DNA of 59,698 nt from Hyphomicrobiaceae bacterium (GCA_022844275.1 JALHMB010000015.1:1-59698); one strand, 5' to 3'; shown: positions 8,894 to 18,031, counted from the stretch's first letter. Numbers and translations: made by a program. The notes: generated from the letters alone by a model not told the origin.

Positions 8894-9256
8894 TCAACCA
8901 GCAGGCTTCGGCAGGGTGTTCATGGCTTCCACGATTGTCGTCGCACACACTCTCGCGACTTCAGACCGATATTGCTCTGTCACGTTAGCGACCCAGCCGG
9001 CCTTGATGACGAACTCGTCGCGGCTCCACCTGCTCTGCTTCTTCAAGAGCTCAAGCTGGTCCGGTTGCTGCTCGGCTCTGGCAACACAGAGTGGCGTGAA
9101 TGCTAGGACAATAGCAGTCTCGGCGCTGTTGGCCGCCATCACTCCGGCCTTGCCGCCCGTCACCCAGCCACCCCAAGCGAAGCCGACGATCATCGCAGCG
9201 ATCGCGCCGCCTACTGCGCCCCAAACTGCGGGCTTTACTGATGCCGGAACCTGCAT
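8894..9256 (-). CDS. small membrane-anchored protein of unknown function
   Basis: The 120-residue product begins MQVPASVKPAVWGAVGGAIA. A Gly/Ala-rich transmembrane stretch covers about residues 9-32 and ends with VGFAWGGWVTG. A soluble domain follows with CVARAEQQPDQLELLKKQ and ends near NTLPKPAG. Two cysteines (in PLCVAR and RVCATT) could form a periplasmic disulfide. The start at 9256 is chosen over a longer frame because AGGAGG lies just upstream. Similar proteins are common in Bradyrhizobiaceae as I remember them, but no function is known. A FixJ-like box lies 107 bases upstream. Confidence 0.7.
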   Translation of the reverse strand: MQVPASVKPAVWGAVGGAIAAMIVGFAWGGWVTGGKAGVMAANSAETAIVLAFTPLCVARAEQQPDQLELLKKQSRWSRDEFVIKAGWVANVTEQYRSEVARVCATTIVEAMNTLPKPAG

Positions 9257-9957
9257 TGCGAACCTCCTCTTGATGGGCGGCACGTTCAATGCCCTTTGGC
9301 ATGGAACTGCTCTTGCCCAGCGGATCGCTCCACCGTAGGTCGCTCTCATCTCGCGGTGTAGGCTCGGAATCTACTCATGCGCGCGGCAAGACCCCGTTGT
9401 CGGGTTGCCACCGCGCGGGGCGCAAGGTTCGACCGGCAATCGTCGCTCCAGGTTTGCTCAGTGCCACGGCGTAAACGTCCGTACGGAGGTCGAGAGCGGA
9501 AGTTGAGCGGCTTCACCGAACTAGCTCGAATTTGCCCCAAAGACACATCTGCCTCGCAAAATGGATAGAGTTCACTGAGCGCTTGGAGGCATTGTTGGCG
9601 CCATTCGCTGAGGCATTCTCGCAACGTGAGTCCACGATATGGGCCAGCAGGACAGTCGGACGAGTGGCAATAGTCATCGGGCGCGGAATTCACGCTGAGG
9701 CTGCTTTGGATCAGCATGACGCGCCCGTATATCGGCTAGACAAAGTCTCCAGACGCACAGAGGCCCTAGAGATCACAGCTTAATCAGGCAGGTCTCAGTG
9801 GCGCGCGAGCGCATCACTCCGCTCGAATGGTCGACCCGCCTAGTAGCTTAGAGTGACGCCGCCGCAGGCGCTTCGCAGTGTCCTCTCGATGACGTCCGAA
9901 GCCGGAAGCAATTCATCCAAGCCGTCTTTTTCGGCTCAGCAGAAATGGAGATGCCAC
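9257..9957. other. 701-base stretch with a FixJ-like box and one doubtful minus-strand frame
   Basis: A 123-codon minus-strand frame (9346-9717, starting MLIQSSLSVN) is open here. It has no convincing ribosome site, its C-terminal part looks non-coding in composition, and it overlaps FixJ-like box E, so I do not call it a gene. Its DYCHSSDCPAGPY segment is mildly protein-like. Otherwise the stretch appears empty. Confidence 0.5.
9363..9377 (-). promoter_or_regulatory. FixJ-like box E
   Basis: On the minus strand the sequence is TGAGTAGATTCCGAG, identical over 15 bases to box A although 8.5 kb away. It lies 107 bases before the gene ending at 8894. Confidence 0.55.
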
Positions 9958-10101
9958 GTGGCAAAGAGTCAGCAAAAGGGCAATCGTGAGATTCGAAAGC
10001 CGAAATCCACGAAGCCGAAACCGCCAGCGACGCAGGAGGCACCCTTCCTAGTGAAGTCCGGCATAGGCGCGGCCACTAAGCCGGGAAAACAGTCACGATG
10101 A
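9958..10101 (+). CDS. 47-residue basic Lys/Pro-rich protein
   Basis: The frame opens with GTG, which has GGAG eight bases upstream, and reads MAKSQQKGNREIRKPK, then alternating Lys/Pro, ending KPGKQSR. It is strongly cationic, with no hydrophobic core and probably no fixed fold. Short MAKSQQ-type basic proteins with this start are widespread in rhizobia as I remember them. Their function is unknown; nucleic-acid binding would fit the charge but is only a guess. It precedes the mannose module by 46 bases. Confidence 0.7.
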   Translation: MAKSQQKGNREIRKPKSTKPKPPATQEAPFLVKSGIGAATKPGKQSR

Positions 10102-10147
10102 GGGCTCCTCGACGCGGCTTCTCCGTGTCTATCGCGGGGTGGCCCTC

Positions 10148-11140
10148 ATGCCGATTGAGCATGTAACCGCCAGCTCCGTGACTAAACCCTGGGGCGTCAC
10201 GGATCCACGTCCTTGGACGGAGCCGAGATGTGATGGCACATTGATCGGCGAACTTTGGTATGAGCGAGCCGGCGCAGAGCGCACTCCTACATCCCTCCTG
10301 CTCAAGCTGTTGCTCACCAGCCAGCCATTATCCATCCAGGTGCATCCGAACGACGCCTTCGCGCAATTGATTGGCCTGCCAAATGGAAAGACCGAGGCGT
10401 GGTACGTCGTGGAGGCTACTGCGGACGCAAAGGTCGCTCTCGGTCTGCGCCGACCTTGCACTCCATTGCAACTTCGTAAGTCGATCGAGGACGGCTCGAT
10501 TGCCGATCTCGTGGTCTGGCATCCGGCGGTAGCCGGCGATGTCATATTGGTGCCCGGCGGAACAATCCATGCGATTGGCGCCGGACTGGTGATCGCCGAG
10601 ATCCAACAGCGCAGCGATGCAACTTTTCGCTTATTCGATCATGGCCGACACCGCGACCTTCACATCGACTGCGCCGTCGCTGCCGCACGAACCGGCGTGG
10701 CGGAGCTTCGGGTGCGGCCGATGCGCCTGTCCCATCAACGGACGCTGTTAGTGGCCGATCCGCACTTCGTGCTCGAGCGGCTGGACCTCACGCCAAACAC
10801 AATTTGGCGTATCGAAGCCACGCGGGAGATGTGGTTGCTTGTGCTCAGCGGCGAAGCCACCATCCGCTCCAACGAGATAGCTGCTGGTGGCGCGGTGTTC
10901 GCGACATTCGGCCAGGTCGATGTCCACGTCGGCGGCGCTCCTCTAACCTGCCTTGTTGCCTATGTCGGCGAAGTTGCGCGGACGCTCCTGCGCTTCCTCG
11001 CGCCGTCAGATATCAACGAGGCCTGCACTTCCGAGCGCGTCCTGGCGCCGTCGCCGCTTCCTCTGCAACGCAATGCCGCTCGCCGCGGCCACGAAGGAAC
11101 AACAAATGAATCGACTTCAGCGTATTGCGTTCATCGGTAA
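10148..11140 (+). CDS. manA: class I mannose-6-phosphate isomerase
   Basis: The 330-residue cupin-fold enzyme interconverts mannose 6-phosphate and fructose 6-phosphate. Zinc-site motifs are visible: QVHPNDAFA (Gln and His), then PGGTIHAIGAGLVIAEIQQRSD with the second His and Glu. The substrate end is GKTEAWYVVEA. The C-terminal half is a degenerate cupin. It is somewhat shorter than the E. coli enzyme and closer to the compact bacterial type. The ATG at 10148 is chosen; a GTG three codons earlier is possible. The C-terminus overlaps the next gene by 35 bases, showing translational coupling. It would supply mannose phosphate precursors for the neighbouring glycosyltransferase. Confidence 0.85.
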   Translation: MPIEHVTASSVTKPWGVTDPRPWTEPRCDGTLIGELWYERAGAERTPTSLLLKLLLTSQPLSIQVHPNDAFAQLIGLPNGKTEAWYVVEATADAKVALGLRRPCTPLQLRKSIEDGSIADLVVWHPAVAGDVILVPGGTIHAIGAGLVIAEIQQRSDATFRLFDHGRHRDLHIDCAVAAARTGVAELRVRPMRLSHQRTLLVADPHFVLERLDLTPNTIWRIEATREMWLLVLSGEATIRSNEIAAGGAVFATFGQVDVHVGGAPLTCLVAYVGEVARTLLRFLAPSDINEACTSERVLAPSPLPLQRNAARRGHEGTTNESTSAYCVHR

Positions 11141-13400
11141 CCATCTGCCGCGCCGCTGCGGAATCGCCACCTTCACGCACGATCTCCATAAGGCCGTTGC
11201 CGCTGCGCGATCCGATCTCGACACTTGCATCATGGCCATGAACGACGCAGGCGAGGTCTACGATTACCCGACATCCGTACGCGTTCAAGTGCGTGACGAC
11301 GTCGTCGATGACTATCTGCAAACAGCGAAATTTCTCAACAGGTCGGGATGCGACCTCGTCTCGCTGCAGCATGAATACGGAATCTTCGGCGGGTTAGCCG
11401 GTGGCCATATCGTAGAGCTATTGTCGCGTCTCGAGATGCCCATCGTTACTACGCTTCACACCGTCCTTCCGGACCCAACCCCCGCCCAGGGGGCCGTGAT
11501 GAAGCAGATAATTGCGCTCTCTTCGAAGCTGGTTGTTATGTCGGATAGGGGGCGTGATGTCCTTCTCACGAGCCATGGTGTGCCTGCACGAAACATCGAC
11601 GTCATCGCGCACGGGATACCCGATTTTCCATTTCGGGAATCCATCAGCGCCAAGAAAAAACTCGGCTTTGAGGGACGGACGATCATTCTCACGTTCGGCC
11701 TCCTGTCGCCGAGTAAAGGCATCGAAACCGTCATCGATGCCATGCCGGAGATCATCAGCTCATGCCCCGATGCGCTCTATGTCATTCTCGGCGCGACACA
11801 CCCCAATCTGCTGCGGGAACAGGGTGAAGCCTATCGCGACAGCCTGATGGCCCGTGTGCGGTCGCGCTCGGTGGACGATCACGTCGTCTTCCTCAATCAA
11901 TTCGTCGACCAGTCCATGCTGCTGGACTTCATCTCCATGTGCGACGTGTACGTGACGCCATACCTCAACGAGGCGCAGATGACGTCCGGCACACTGGCCT
12001 ACAGCTACGGCCTGGGCAAGGCAGTCGTCTCGACGCCCTATTGGCACGCCAAGGAATTGCTCGCCGATGGGCGCGGCATTCTCGTGCCGTTTGGCGATGC
12101 CAGCGTCATCGGCAAGGAAATCTCGGCGTTGCTCGTCAACGAGGTGCGTCGTCATGCGATGCGCAAGCGCGCCTATGCGGCTAGCCGCTCTATGATCTGG
12201 TCGGAAGCGGCCAGAGCATATCTGAAGACCTTCGAGAGTGTCCTCCAGCCGCCGATCACGAGCCCCACAGATCCAAGTGATCGCCACAGATCGACAACGG
12301 ATCGGCACGCGCTGCCTGAAGTGCGGACCGATCATCTCCTTTCGATGTGCGACAGCACGGGGCTTCTTCAGCACGCCGTGCATGGCGTCCCCGACCGCTC
12401 GCACGGCTACTGTGTCGATGACAATGCCCGCGCGCTGCTCTTGGCTTCCACTCTCACCGGGTCGGCTGGAGAGATGCGATTGCCCGAAATTCTCACGACC
12501 CGGTTCGCGGCGTTCGTTCAGCACGCCTGGAATCCCTATACACTGCGCTTTCGAAATTTCATGAGCTATGACCGCCGCTGGCTTGAGGATCGAGGTTCCG
12601 AAGATAGCCACGGGCGGACATTGTGGGCCTTGGCTGTATGCGCGGCCAGGGATACCGATCCGGTGCGCCGAACCTGGGCGGAGACGCTGTTCAACGCTGC
12701 GCTACCCACTGTTGAGGCTTTCGCATCGCCGCGCGCCTGGGCTTTCACGCTGCTCGCACTGGATGCCTATTGCCCCTCCGCAGTCGATGATGTCTCCGCA
12801 AAACGTATGCGGGCCATACTTGCCGACCGCTTGATGACCGCCTTGGCCGCAAAGAAGGCCGGCGGCTGGATATGGTTCGAGGATGTTCTTGCTTACGACA
12901 ACGCACGCCTGCCGCAAGCCCTGATCCAGACTGCCGCAACGACCGGCTCTACAAGATATGCCGTGGCCGGTCTCCGATCTCTACACTGGCTGATGTCGCA
13001 GCAAACTGCCGCGTCCGGCCACTTCCGACCCGTCGGCTCGGACAGCTTCGGCCGCCGCAACAAAGCACCTGAACCCTTCGATCAACAGCCGCTCGAGGCG
13101 GCCGCAACAATCTCGGCCTGCCTTGCTGCGGCACGTGTGGATCAGCAGTCGGACTGGGCGCGAACAGCAATGACGGCGTTCGATTGGTTTCTTGGCAGGA
13201 ATGACCTCCAGATCTCGCTGGCGGATCCGGCGACAGGGAGCTGCATGGATGGTCTTCATCCCGATCGACCCAACGAGAACCGAGGCGCCGAATCAGTCGT
13301 GTCCTATCTTCTCGGTCTCGCGGAGATGCGCGGATACGCTCGGGCCAGCGCGAATGCCGATCGAGCTCAAGCAGGGCCGTTGCTAGCTCTCAGCGCCTAG
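11106..13400 (+). CDS. GT4 glycosyltransferase with C-terminal alpha-helical (toroid-like) domain
   Basis: The 764-residue protein has two halves. Residues 1-400 are a GT-B fold retaining glycosyltransferase. The N-terminal Rossmann loop is GNHLPRRCGIATFTHDL, and the donor-binding region shows TFGLLSPSKGIETVIDA and a C-terminal EAQMTSG block. Residues about 440-760 are helix-rich (DRSHGYCVDDNARALLLA, then SHGRTLWALAVCA) and resemble an alpha/alpha-toroid as found in glycan-processing enzymes. The start at 11106 has AAGGA eight bases upstream and overlaps manA. Substrate is unknown; mannosyl transfer is inferred from manA and the GH130 gene. The N-terminal half is confident, the toroid assignment less so. 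Confidence 0.8.
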   Translation: MNRLQRIAFIGNHLPRRCGIATFTHDLHKAVAAARSDLDTCIMAMNDAGEVYDYPTSVRVQVRDDVVDDYLQTAKFLNRSGCDLVSLQHEYGIFGGLAGGHIVELLSRLEMPIVTTLHTVLPDPTPAQGAVMKQIIALSSKLVVMSDRGRDVLLTSHGVPARNIDVIAHGIPDFPFRESISAKKKLGFEGRTIILTFGLLSPSKGIETVIDAMPEIISSCPDALYVILGATHPNLLREQGEAYRDSLMARVRSRSVDDHVVFLNQFVDQSMLLDFISMCDVYVTPYLNEAQMTSGTLAYSYGLGKAVVSTPYWHAKELLADGRGILVPFGDASVIGKEISALLVNEVRRHAMRKRAYAASRSMIWSEAARAYLKTFESVLQPPITSPTDPSDRHRSTTDRHALPEVRTDHLLSMCDSTGLLQHAVHGVPDRSHGYCVDDNARALLLASTLTGSAGEMRLPEILTTRFAAFVQHAWNPYTLRFRNFMSYDRRWLEDRGSEDSHGRTLWALAVCAARDTDPVRRTWAETLFNAALPTVEAFASPRAWAFTLLALDAYCPSAVDDVSAKRMRAILADRLMTALAAKKAGGWIWFEDVLAYDNARLPQALIQTAATTGSTRYAVAGLRSLHWLMSQQTAASGHFRPVGSDSFGRRNKAPEPFDQQPLEAAATISACLAAARVDQQSDWARTAMTAFDWFLGRNDLQISLADPATGSCMDGLHPDRPNENRGAESVVSYLLGLAEMRGYARASANADRAQAGPLLALSA

Positions 13401-13440
13401 GTTCTCCAACCATTTCGGAACGATCCGCAGGACCCATCCC

Positions 13441-14739
13441 ATGACTCAGCCCATGTTCTTCAATCGACAAGCATTGCATTTGCGGCCGGACCCGGCGCGC
13501 GTCATCGTCCGACCGTTCAAACCGGCGACCGAGCCGCGTCATTTCAATGCAGTGGACAAGACCCGAGCCAATCATATCGTCGAGCGTGTCCTCGGATTGG
13601 ATCCGGTTGAGGTCGCCAAGCAATTGGCAGATGTTCTCGACAATTTTGCAGGACGCCATCGAAACCTGCTCCATCTGTTTGATGCACGTGCGAGCGAGAT
13701 GGAAATCGCATTTGATCCTCATGCTGTATTCACCGATGCTCAACGCCGATTGGTCGGTGCTTACTTCCTTCACGAGTATTCGTTCGAGGCGTCGGCCTTG
13801 TTCAATCCCAGCATCGTGCGCCATCCAGATCAAAGCGGTATTCGCGATGGGCGGTGCCGCTTCATTCTTAGTCTTCGAGCAGTCGGAGAAGGCCACATAT
13901 CGTCCCTGACGTTCCGCACCGGCCTGCTTGATGCCGATGGGAAAGTCAGCGTCGATCCAACGGCACGCCTTGCGTCCGTGCCGACTGTGACCAACCGGAC
14001 GGCCATGCCAGATGGAGACGACGTCGAGGTCGTGTTCAGTTCTGGAGACGATCTCAGCGAGCGCGTCATCTTTCCGATCACCAACACTCAGGTGAATGGT
14101 ATCGAGGACGCGAGGTTCGTTGAGTTCGAGGACAATGGACGGCGGCGGTATTACGCGACCTATACTGCCTATAGCGGGAGTGCGATCCGCTCGGAGCTCA
14201 TCGAGACAACAGATTTCCGGACATTCCGTATGACGCCGCTGCGCGGTTCGGCCGCCGGCAATAAAGGTATGAGCCTTTTCCCGCGCAAGCTTGACGGCCG
14301 CTTTGCCATGATCGGCCGGCAGGACAATGAAAATCTCTACCTGATTTTCTCTGACGATCTCTACACGTGGAACGGCGGACAGGCCTTTCTGAAGCCGTCC
14401 TATCCGTGGGAGTTCGTTCAGATCGGCACTTGCGGATCACCGATCGAGCTGGACGAAGGCTGGCTGCTTCTTACCCACGGCGTCGGCCCTGTGCGCAAAT
14501 ACTCCATCGGGGCCGCTCTGCTCGACAAGACGGATCCATCGAAGGTGCTGGCGCGCTCGCGCGAGCCGCTGGTCCGACCCGACCCCACTGAACGTGCGGG
14601 TTACGTGCCGAACGTCGTCTATACGTGCGGTGGGATGCGCCATGGCGACCGCATCATATTGCCCTATGCGGTTTCCGACACGTTCTCGAACTTCGCCACG
14701 ATCAAGATCGCCGCACTCTTGGGGGCAATGGAGAGCTGA
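13441..14739 (+). CDS. GH130-family glycoside phosphorylase/hydrolase
   Basis: The 432-residue protein has the five-bladed propeller pattern of GH130. FNPSIV is near residue 121, GIEDARF near 220-226 with Asp223 as the likely proton donor, and later blades contain SYPWEFVQIGTCGSP and TERAGYVPNVVYTCGG. GH130 enzymes act on beta-mannosides, usually by phosphorolysis to mannose 1-phosphate. No signal peptide is present, so it acts in the cytoplasm. It follows the glycosyltransferase by 40 bases. Together with manA this suggests synthesis and recovery of an intracellular mannoside or short mannan, which is inference. Whether it is a phosphorylase or hydrolase cannot be settled by eye. Confidence 0.82.
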   Translation: MTQPMFFNRQALHLRPDPARVIVRPFKPATEPRHFNAVDKTRANHIVERVLGLDPVEVAKQLADVLDNFAGRHRNLLHLFDARASEMEIAFDPHAVFTDAQRRLVGAYFLHEYSFEASALFNPSIVRHPDQSGIRDGRCRFILSLRAVGEGHISSLTFRTGLLDADGKVSVDPTARLASVPTVTNRTAMPDGDDVEVVFSSGDDLSERVIFPITNTQVNGIEDARFVEFEDNGRRRYYATYTAYSGSAIRSELIETTDFRTFRMTPLRGSAAGNKGMSLFPRKLDGRFAMIGRQDNENLYLIFSDDLYTWNGGQAFLKPSYPWEFVQIGTCGSPIELDEGWLLLTHGVGPVRKYSIGAALLDKTDPSKVLARSREPLVRPDPTERAGYVPNVVYTCGGMRHGDRIILPYAVSDTFSNFATIKIAALLGAMES

Positions 14740-14754
14740 CGCGTGCTTCGCTGA

Positions 14755-16581
14755 TCAGTCCTCCCGATGTTCTCTCAATTCAGGGGGTGCTTCGGGCATC
14801 GCGATATCCGCCTCACGCTCGTAGGCCCCGCCGTCGCCCGACATGCGGGCTGCCTGAACGACAGCCAGCGCTCTTTCGTCCGGAAGGCCGAGGCTGGAAA
14901 GTGCGTAGCGCAAGAGTCCGAACGCCGTTTCACGCGTCCCCATGATGGCGATGCCGATCCCCTGATCCTTGAGATACGCGAGTTCCGATGCACGGTGGGT
15001 ACGCACAGCCGTGTCGATCTGGGGATTGGCCTCTCGGGCCAGCTCGATGATGCGCCGTTTGAGGAAGCCCTGGGGAATAGCGACGATCAGCAGCCGGGCG
15101 CTGCCAACGCCCGCCGCCTCCAAGACGCCTGCTGCAGTGGCATCGCCGTAGATGGCCGTCAATCCTCGCTTGCGGAGTTTCTCCACGCGTCGGCGGTTCT
15201 CGTCGATCACCACGAAAGCGAGCTTCTGAGCCCTAAGTGCTTCGCCGATGATCTCACCCACGCGCCCATAACCGACGATGATCGCGTGATCCCTCAGTCC
15301 GGTCTCTTCGCTCGTATCGGCCGGCGTCGAAAAGCGATCGCCTGGACGCTCCAGTAATGCTGTCAATCGCGGTCGCGCTCGGAACCACGAAAGCAGCGGA
15401 TCGATGGAGGCAAATACCAGCGGATTGAGCGTGATGGAGAGGATAGCGCCGGCCAGGATCAGGTCGCGTCCCTCGGGCGGCAACAAGCCAAGCGCTACGC
15501 CGAGACCCGCGAGGATGAACGAGAACTCGCCAATCTGGGCGAGGCTGGCCGAGACGATGAGCGCAGTCGAGACCGGATAGCCGCGGAGAAGTACTATGGC
15601 GAACGCCACCAGCGATTTGCCGAACACGATCAGCAGCAGTACAGCCGCAACGGCCAGCGGCTGCCGCACGAGGATGCCGGGGTCGAAAAGCATGCCGACC
15701 GAGACGAAGAAGAGCACCGCGAAGGCATCCTGCAGGGGCAGCGAGTCCGCTGCCGCCTGATGACTGAAGTCGGATTCGCTGAGCACGACGCCGGCGAAGA
15801 ACGCACCAAGCGCGAATGACACGCCGAACAGCTCAGCGGAAGCATAGGCGATCCCGAGCGCGATCGCCAATACCGACAGCGTAAACAGCTCGCGCGAACC
15901 CGTCCGCGCAACCATCAGCAGCAGCCACGGCACGACCCGTGTCCCCACCAGAACGACCAGGGCCACAAACATGGCCACCTTGGCCAGAGTGAGAAGCAAC
16001 GTCGTTACAAGGCTGCCACCGGCGAGCTGTACAGCGACGCCGCGCGCATCACCGCCGAGCGCGCCGGCCAGCGCCGGCAGCAGAACAAGGGCGAGCACCA
16101 TCGCGAGATCCTCGACGATGAGCCAGCCGACCGCGATGCGGCCGTTGGCCGAGTCGAGCGTGTTGTGCTGCTCCAGGGCGCGAAGCAGGACAACAGTACT
16201 CGCAACCGACAAGGCGAGCCCGAGTACCAGACCGGCGCCCACCCCCCAACCCCACAGGAGCGCAAGCGCAAGGCCGCTGCCTGTGGCCACAGCTATCTGA
16301 GCGATGGCACCCGGCACGGCGATTGCGCGCACCTCCATCAGATCCTTGATCGAGAAGTGCAGACCGACACCAAACATCAGCAGAATGATGCCGATCTCGG
16401 CGAGTTGGCTCGCGACGTCCGCGTTCCCGACAATCCCCGGCGTGAAGGGGCCAAGTGCTACGCCCGCGAGGAGGTATCCGACCAGCGGCGGCAAGCGCAG
16501 CTTGCTGGCAAGCAGGCCACCCAGGAGCGCGAGAACGAAACCCATAGTAATTGTGGCGATGAGCGAGATGTCGTGCGGCAT
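14755..16581 (-). CDS. CPA2-family cation:proton antiporter with TrkA-N domain (YbaL/KefB type)
   Basis: The 608-residue protein has about twelve transmembrane segments over residues 1-390. These include the CPA2 pore region LIVEDLAMVLALVLLPALAG, as in KefB/KefC. A cytoplasmic Rossmann domain follows at about 415-535 (HAIIVGYGRVGEIIGEAL, a GxGxxG nucleotide site, and later YGDATAAGVLEAAGV). Such proteins export K+ or Na+ in exchange for protons and are gated by nucleotide or thiol signals. The length matches YbaL. AGGAGG precedes the start. The gene converges with GH130 and diverges from the gene at 16659. KefB-like antiporters also occur in transmissible heat-resistance islands, which fits this stress cluster. 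Confidence 0.88.
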   Translation of the reverse strand: MPHDISLIATITMGFVLALLGGLLASKLRLPPLVGYLLAGVALGPFTPGIVGNADVASQLAEIGIILLMFGVGLHFSIKDLMEVRAIAVPGAIAQIAVATGSGLALALLWGWGVGAGLVLGLALSVASTVVLLRALEQHNTLDSANGRIAVGWLIVEDLAMVLALVLLPALAGALGGDARGVAVQLAGGSLVTTLLLTLAKVAMFVALVVLVGTRVVPWLLLMVARTGSRELFTLSVLAIALGIAYASAELFGVSFALGAFFAGVVLSESDFSHQAAADSLPLQDAFAVLFFVSVGMLFDPGILVRQPLAVAAVLLLIVFGKSLVAFAIVLLRGYPVSTALIVSASLAQIGEFSFILAGLGVALGLLPPEGRDLILAGAILSITLNPLVFASIDPLLSWFRARPRLTALLERPGDRFSTPADTSEETGLRDHAIIVGYGRVGEIIGEALRAQKLAFVVIDENRRRVEKLRKRGLTAIYGDATAAGVLEAAGVGSARLLIVAIPQGFLKRRIIELAREANPQIDTAVRTHRASELAYLKDQGIGIAIMGTRETAFGLLRYALSSLGLPDERALAVVQAARMSGDGGAYEREADIAMPEAPPELREHRED

Positions 16582-16658
16582 TGGCCTCCTGAGGCTGCTG
16601 ATCTCTTTCGCGGCACCGGCGATCTGGCAGTGACCTGCCTCCTGTGCGATAAAACGCC

Positions 16659-16982
16659 ATGTCCAACGATGGCAAATCGATCACGTCTCAGTCAGACAAT
16701 CCGCTCGCCCGCGCCCTTGCCCGATGGGAGAACGAAGGTGGCGCCTCTGTCTCTGCTGAGCAGGATGATGAACGCGTTGTGCTGAGCCAGGCAGAGCAGC
16801 GCATCCTCCAGTGTCTCGGTGCTGCCGTCATTGCGCAATGGGCCGAGTTGCCAACCGACGTCAAGAAGGCGCTCTTCGAACACGCTGTTTCAAGTGGCGA
16901 CCCGCGTCACTCGGTCGACCTGCGAGAGCAGATCGCCCGCTTTCTTCATAATCACAAGAGCGAAACGCTTGGGCCTGTCTAG
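16659..16982 (+). CDS. small soluble protein of unknown function
   Basis: The 107-residue product starts MSNDGKSITSQSDNPLARAL. A disordered Ser/Asp-rich N-terminus is followed by a helical C-terminal half (AEQRILQCLGAAVIAQWAELP, VKKALFEHAVSSG, LREQIARFLHNH). No motif is recognised. The composition is coding-like and the helices are amphipathic. It is transcribed divergently from the antiporter with only 77 bases between. No strong ribosome site is visible. Confidence 0.6.
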   Translation: MSNDGKSITSQSDNPLARALARWENEGGASVSAEQDDERVVLSQAEQRILQCLGAAVIAQWAELPTDVKKALFEHAVSSGDPRHSVDLREQIARFLHNHKSETLGPV

Positions 16983-17055
16983 GATAGATCGGATTGCGAC
17001 GGCCGGTTATGGCTGCGCTGACTTGCCCGTCTTTTGAAGCGCGAGGTCGGGACGA

Positions 17056-17319
17056 CTATCGATCCCCTTTTTGTATGACAATAGTTCCGTTTTCCTCGAT
17101 CAGCCCGCGCCCATATTTCCCGCTCGCAATTTCCTCGAGAACAGACCTGTGCTTCTGGAAGCGCGCCAGGTAGTCGCCAGATCCGGGCGGCGACCAGTCC
17201 ATGGATTGGAGTACTGCGTGCAAGACCAGGATATTGACCAGGACGGTGCCGTTCATCATGGCGAAGTGTACGCCCCTGATGCTCTCGTGCGGAGGCAGCG
17301 CAACGGACGATAGAGCCAT
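17056..17319 (-). CDS. small protein, possibly DUF1488-like
   Basis: The 87-residue product begins MALSSVALPPHESIRGVHFAM. The pattern of a beta block (VHFAMMNGTVLVNILVL), a central helix and a C-terminal YLARFQKHRSVLEEIASGKY followed by strands resembles the DUF1488 product at 8210-8476. That product has LLTAFDRNRDRILKVAGKVY at the equivalent place. The similarity is judged by eye and is distant. The start at 17319 is chosen because AAGGA lies just upstream; longer frames add non-conserved residues. It diverges from groES. Confidence 0.6.
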   Translation of the reverse strand: MALSSVALPPHESIRGVHFAMMNGTVLVNILVLHAVLQSMDWSPPGSGDYLARFQKHRSVLEEIASGKYGRGLIEENGTIVIQKGDR

Positions 17320-17534
17320 TGGGGTGTCCTTATGAGCTGCAATCACGCCGCTCACGTGTGCAACGGACAGAGTAGCACGGAGCGTCATGATTCCGCTGGA
17401 GCTGAATTTTTCTTTTCACCCCTCCCCCCCGCAGCCGCATTCAAATCGATTCGCACGGGCAATTGCGGCGAAGAATGTTTTTGATTTTCGCCTCATAGAT
17501 TTTGGAGTGCTGGAGTATCGCGGCGCCGATATTT

Positions 17535-17561
17535 CTTGACGTACTGGAAAATAGAGCCTAC
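17535..17561 (+). promoter_or_regulatory. putative groESL promoter
   Basis: CTTGAC begins at 17535 and CCTAC at 17557-17561, with 18 bases between CTTG and CCTAC. This resembles the alphaproteobacterial RpoH pattern; TTGACG could also serve sigma-70. It lies just upstream of CIRCE, the normal arrangement. Confidence 0.5.
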
Positions 17562-17574
17562 CGGTTACACTGAA

Positions 17575-17601
17575 TTAGCACTCCTATAAATAGAGTGCCA
17601 A
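17575..17601 (+). promoter_or_regulatory. CIRCE operator (HrcA binding site)
   Basis: TTAGCACTC at 17575-17583, nine bases, then GAGTGCCAA at 17593-17601. It matches the CIRCE consensus with one mismatch in the right arm. HrcA would repress groESL here; hrcA itself is not in the window. Confidence 0.93.
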
Positions 17602-17683
17602 TATCGAAATCCGAAAAATAAACGACGACTTGAACGCGCCCGCAATCCGTGGGCGCGCCTGGCGCCATTGGAGCACCTCCATC

Positions 17684-17974
17684 ATGAAGTTTCGTCCCCT
17701 CCACGACCGCGTGGTCGTTAAGCGCGCCGACATCGAGACAAAGACACGCGGCGGTATCCTCATACCCGACACCGCCGGAGAAAAGCCGCAAGAGGGCGAG
17801 GTTGTCGCCGTCGGCCCAGGCGGTCGCGACGAGGCCGGCAAGCTCGTTCCGATCGACCTCAAGAAGGGCGACAGAGTGCTGTTCGGGAAATGGTCTGGCA
17901 CCGAGGTCAAGATCGACGCCAAGGAACTACTCATCATGAAGGAGAGCGACATCATGGGTGTGATCAACGGATAA
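17684..17974 (+). CDS. groES: co-chaperonin GroES
   Basis: This 96-residue Cpn10 begins [20 protein letters not shown]. The mobile loop contains [19 protein letters not shown], and the barrel end reads [15 protein letters not shown]. It forms the heptameric lid of GroEL. The start at 17684 gives the exact family length; the longer frame upstream is an artefact. It is the first gene of the groES-groEL operon, 57 bases before groEL, under CIRCE. Rhizobia commonly carry several groESL copies, so this may be an accessory copy. Confidence 0.97.
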   Translation: MKFRPLHDRVVVKRADIETKTRGGILIPDTAGEKPQEGEVVAVGPGGRDEAGKLVPIDLKKGDRVLFGKWSGTEVKIDAKELLIMKESDIMGVING

Positions 17975-18031
17975 ATCGCGCACTCACTCGTCCTTCGTTG
18001 TTTTTGATTCAATTTGGATAGGAGCCCGCAG

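Larger units (their letters stand above)
17320..17683. other. divergent region upstream of groES
   Basis: This 364-base stretch holds the groESL promoter and CIRCE operator at its groES-proximal end. A C-rich run (about 17420-17431) follows the divergent gene start. No RNA gene is visible. Confidence 0.6.

Noticed and set aside
9346..9717. 123-codon minus-strand frame
   Set aside because: No ribosome site, unlikely composition in the second half, and it overlaps FixJ-like box E; kept only in the gap description.
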